The translations under genes were made by a program, and so were the position numbers. The notes below the pieces were generated by a model that searched no databases, was not told where the DNA came from, and saw only the letters and a program-made list of their open reading frames with translations. Of a stretch of 23,643 nt of DNA, positions 22,377-23,643 are shown in pieces (within the stretch, counting starts at the first letter, position 1; each line of letters begins with the position of its first letter). Origin of the DNA: an uncultured Oscillospiraceae bacterium. GTDB taxonomy: Bacteria; Bacillota; Clostridia; Oscillospirales; Oscillospiraceae. The stretch lies in contig CALWWH010000238.1 of assembly GCA_944385195.1 (NCBI GenBank), forward strand, positions 1 through 23,643. The letters are read 5' to 3'.

Positions 22377-22402
22377 GAGTTACCTCCAATGGACTTGCTT
22401 CT

Positions 22403-22431
22403 ATCCTAACACTAATCTGCCAGAAAGTAAA
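22403..22431 (-). promoter_or_regulatory. Promoter of rodA
   Basis: On the minus strand: TTTACT at 22431-22426, 17-base spacer, TAGGAT at 22408-22403 with TGT just upstream of the -10. Confidence 0.5.
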
Positions 22432-22452
22432 CAAAAATCTTGTTTTTCGGCT

Positions 22453-22480
22453 TTGAATCTGGGCGTGAGTGTGGTATGAT
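22453..22480 (+). promoter_or_regulatory. Promoter of tsaE-tsaB
   Basis: TTGAAT at 22453-22458, 16-base spacer, TATGAT at 22475-22480 with an extended -10 (TGG). Expected start near 22487, giving a leader of about 27 bases. Confidence 0.65.
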
Positions 22481-22513
22481 ATAGCGGAGAATAAAGACAG
22501 GAGATTTAGGCGT

Positions 22514-22927
22514 ATGGTGAAACTCACAAACAGTGCCGCGGAGACAGAGGCCGTCGGAGAGCAGCTGGCAGCGACGTTGGTATCCGGCGATGTGATTGCC
22601 TTTCGCGGCGGTCTGGGTATGGGAAAGACTGCGTTTACCCGCGGGCTGGCCCGTGGTTTGGGCATCGATGATGTGGTTACCAGCCCGACGTATACCATCG
22701 TGAATGAATATGAGGGCCGGCTGCCGCTATTCCACTTTGACCTGTACCGGCTCGGCAGCTTTGAAGAGCTGGAGGATATCGGATGGGAGGACTACCTCGC
22801 GCGGGGAGGTGTCTGCTGTCTGGAGTGGAGCGAGAATATCCCCCAGGTGCAGGAGGGGGCCATCAACGTCATCATAGAGCGCGGTGAGGGGGAAGACCAG
22901 CGCAGGATTACTATAGAGAGGAATTAA
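22514..22927 (+). CDS. tsaE: tRNA t6A synthesis ATPase TsaE
   Basis: 137 residues from ATG 22514 (AGGAG about 10 bases upstream). It is a small P-loop ATPase that binds TsaB-TsaD and is needed for repeated rounds of threonylcarbamoyl-adenosine (t6A37) synthesis on ANN-decoding tRNAs. Walker A is GGLGMGKTAFTRGLARGLG (32-50), then the family motif SPTYTIVNEYEG, FHFDLYRL, and the Walker B-like LEWSEN. Its length is standard. The stop is one base from the tsaB start, so they are co-transcribed. A divergent spacer of about 135 bases separates it from rodA. Confidence 0.96.
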   Translation: MVKLTNSAAETEAVGEQLAATLVSGDVIAFRGGLGMGKTAFTRGLARGLGIDDVVTSPTYTIVNEYEGRLPLFHFDLYRLGSFEELEDIGWEDYLARGGVCCLEWSENIPQVQEGAINVIIERGEGEDQRRITIERN

Positions 22928-22928
22928 T

Positions 22929-23639
22929 ATGCGCATTTTAGCTTTGGAAAGCTCGGCGAAAACAGCCTCTGCGGCGCTGCTGACAGATGGCGTTTTGACT
23001 GCCGAGGCATATCAAAATTGTGGCCTGACCCACAGCGTTACCCTTCTGCCCATGGTGGAGGCAATGCTCAAACAGGCCAATGTCACCCTGGAGCAGATTG
23101 ACTGCTTTGCGGTGGCTTACGGGCCCGGCAGTTTTACCGGCGTGCGCATCGGGGTTTCAGCCGTGAAGGGGCTGGCCTGGGCGGCGCAGAAACCCTGCGT
23201 GGCAGTCTCAACGCTGGAGGGCATGGCGACCATGCACACCCAGGAGGATGCGGCGCTCTGTGCTGTGATGGATGCCCGTCGCAGCCAGGTCTATAACGCT
23301 CTGTTTGAGGCAAAGGACGGCCATCTGCGCCGACTGAGCGAGGACCGCGCGATCTCCATGGAGCGGCTGCAGCAAGAGCTTGCGCAGATAACTGGAAAAA
23401 TAATCTTGATTGGCGATGGCGCACTTCTGTGCTATAATAGCTTTGGAGCGGCGCTGCCTCAGCTTATCCTGGCGCCGGAGGCGCTGCGGCAGCAGCGGGC
23501 AGCGGGCGTTGCATTGGCAGCTTATCCCAAGGCATTGGAAGGTGCATTTACATCAGCAGAAGCACTCAAACCGTTTTATCTAAGAATGTCTCAGGCGGAG
23601 CGTGAGCGTCTGGCCCGTCTGGAAGAACAAACAAACTGA
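22929..23639 (+). CDS. tsaB: tRNA t6A synthesis scaffold subunit TsaB
   Basis: 236 residues, complete. TsaB is an inactive paralogue of TsaD (ASKHA fold) that forms the heterodimer and recruits TsaE. Motifs: ILALESSAKTASAAL (3-17), LTHSVTLLPMVEAML, and the AYGPGSFTGVRIGVSAVKGL block that defines the family; the metal-binding histidines of TsaD are not in the corresponding place. Start ATG 22929 follows tsaE by one base. The window ends in AAAGG right after the stop, which looks like the ribosome binding site of a further gene; rimI and tsaD commonly follow in Firmicutes. Confidence 0.96.
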   Translation: MRILALESSAKTASAALLTDGVLTAEAYQNCGLTHSVTLLPMVEAMLKQANVTLEQIDCFAVAYGPGSFTGVRIGVSAVKGLAWAAQKPCVAVSTLEGMATMHTQEDAALCAVMDARRSQVYNALFEAKDGHLRRLSEDRAISMERLQQELAQITGKIILIGDGALLCYNSFGAALPQLILAPEALRQQRAAGVALAAYPKALEGAFTSAEALKPFYLRMSQAERERLARLEEQTN

Positions 23640-23643
23640 AAGG

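Overview
The window looks like chromosomal DNA from an endospore-forming, obligately host- or anaerobe-associated Clostridia, most likely in the Oscillospiraceae/Ruminococcaceae area. This placement rests on moderately high GC by eye, Gram-positive-type promoters and ribosome binding sites, an intact pro-sigma-K gene, a Leloir galactose operon with a class II GalT, and a carbohydrate ABC importer of the Firmicutes type with no ATPase gene of its own. It is inference from gene content; no tRNA, rRNA, CRISPR array or insertion sequence was seen.

Left part (1-5459): the end of a membrane-anchored protein of unknown function meets, tail to tail, three tightly packed small genes on the minus strand (708-1518) that I cannot assign. 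They diverge from a small metallophosphoesterase. A 19-bp perfect inverted repeat follows, then a class I aminotransferase with its own promoter and terminator, then a Y-family DNA polymerase and a YolD-like partner gene (an error-prone repair pair).

Middle (5468-10549): galK-galE-galT form a compact minus-strand operon. They are divergent from a GntR/LacI-hybrid repressor of the AraR type. The 120-bp intergenic region holds two near-consensus promoters that point at each other, so repressor and operon are probably co-controlled.

Core of interest (10586-19126): a plus-strand operon starts with two ordinary sugar ABC permeases and then departs from the textbook. It continues with an oversized membrane-fusion (HlyD/MacA-like) adaptor of 772 residues, a two-helix protein carrying a MacB-like extracellular domain but no ATPase, an 858-862 residue lipoprotein that appears to fuse a repeat/propeller-like N-terminal half to a solute-binding protein, and a yfcE phosphodiesterase. 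No nucleotide-binding subunit is encoded. I read it as an importer combined with cell-envelope-spanning adaptor parts, a composite I cannot match to a characterised system. Its position next to the galactose genes and their regulator suggests, without proving, a galactose-containing glycan as substrate.

Right part (19141-23639): a 15-bp hairpin both resembles a terminator and buries the ribosome binding site of sigK (late mother-cell sporulation sigma factor). sigK converges on a secreted Ig/cadherin-like plus SLH protein. Upstream of that on the minus strand is a RodA-type SEDS glycosyltransferase, divergent from tsaE-tsaB, two genes of the tRNA t6A pathway.
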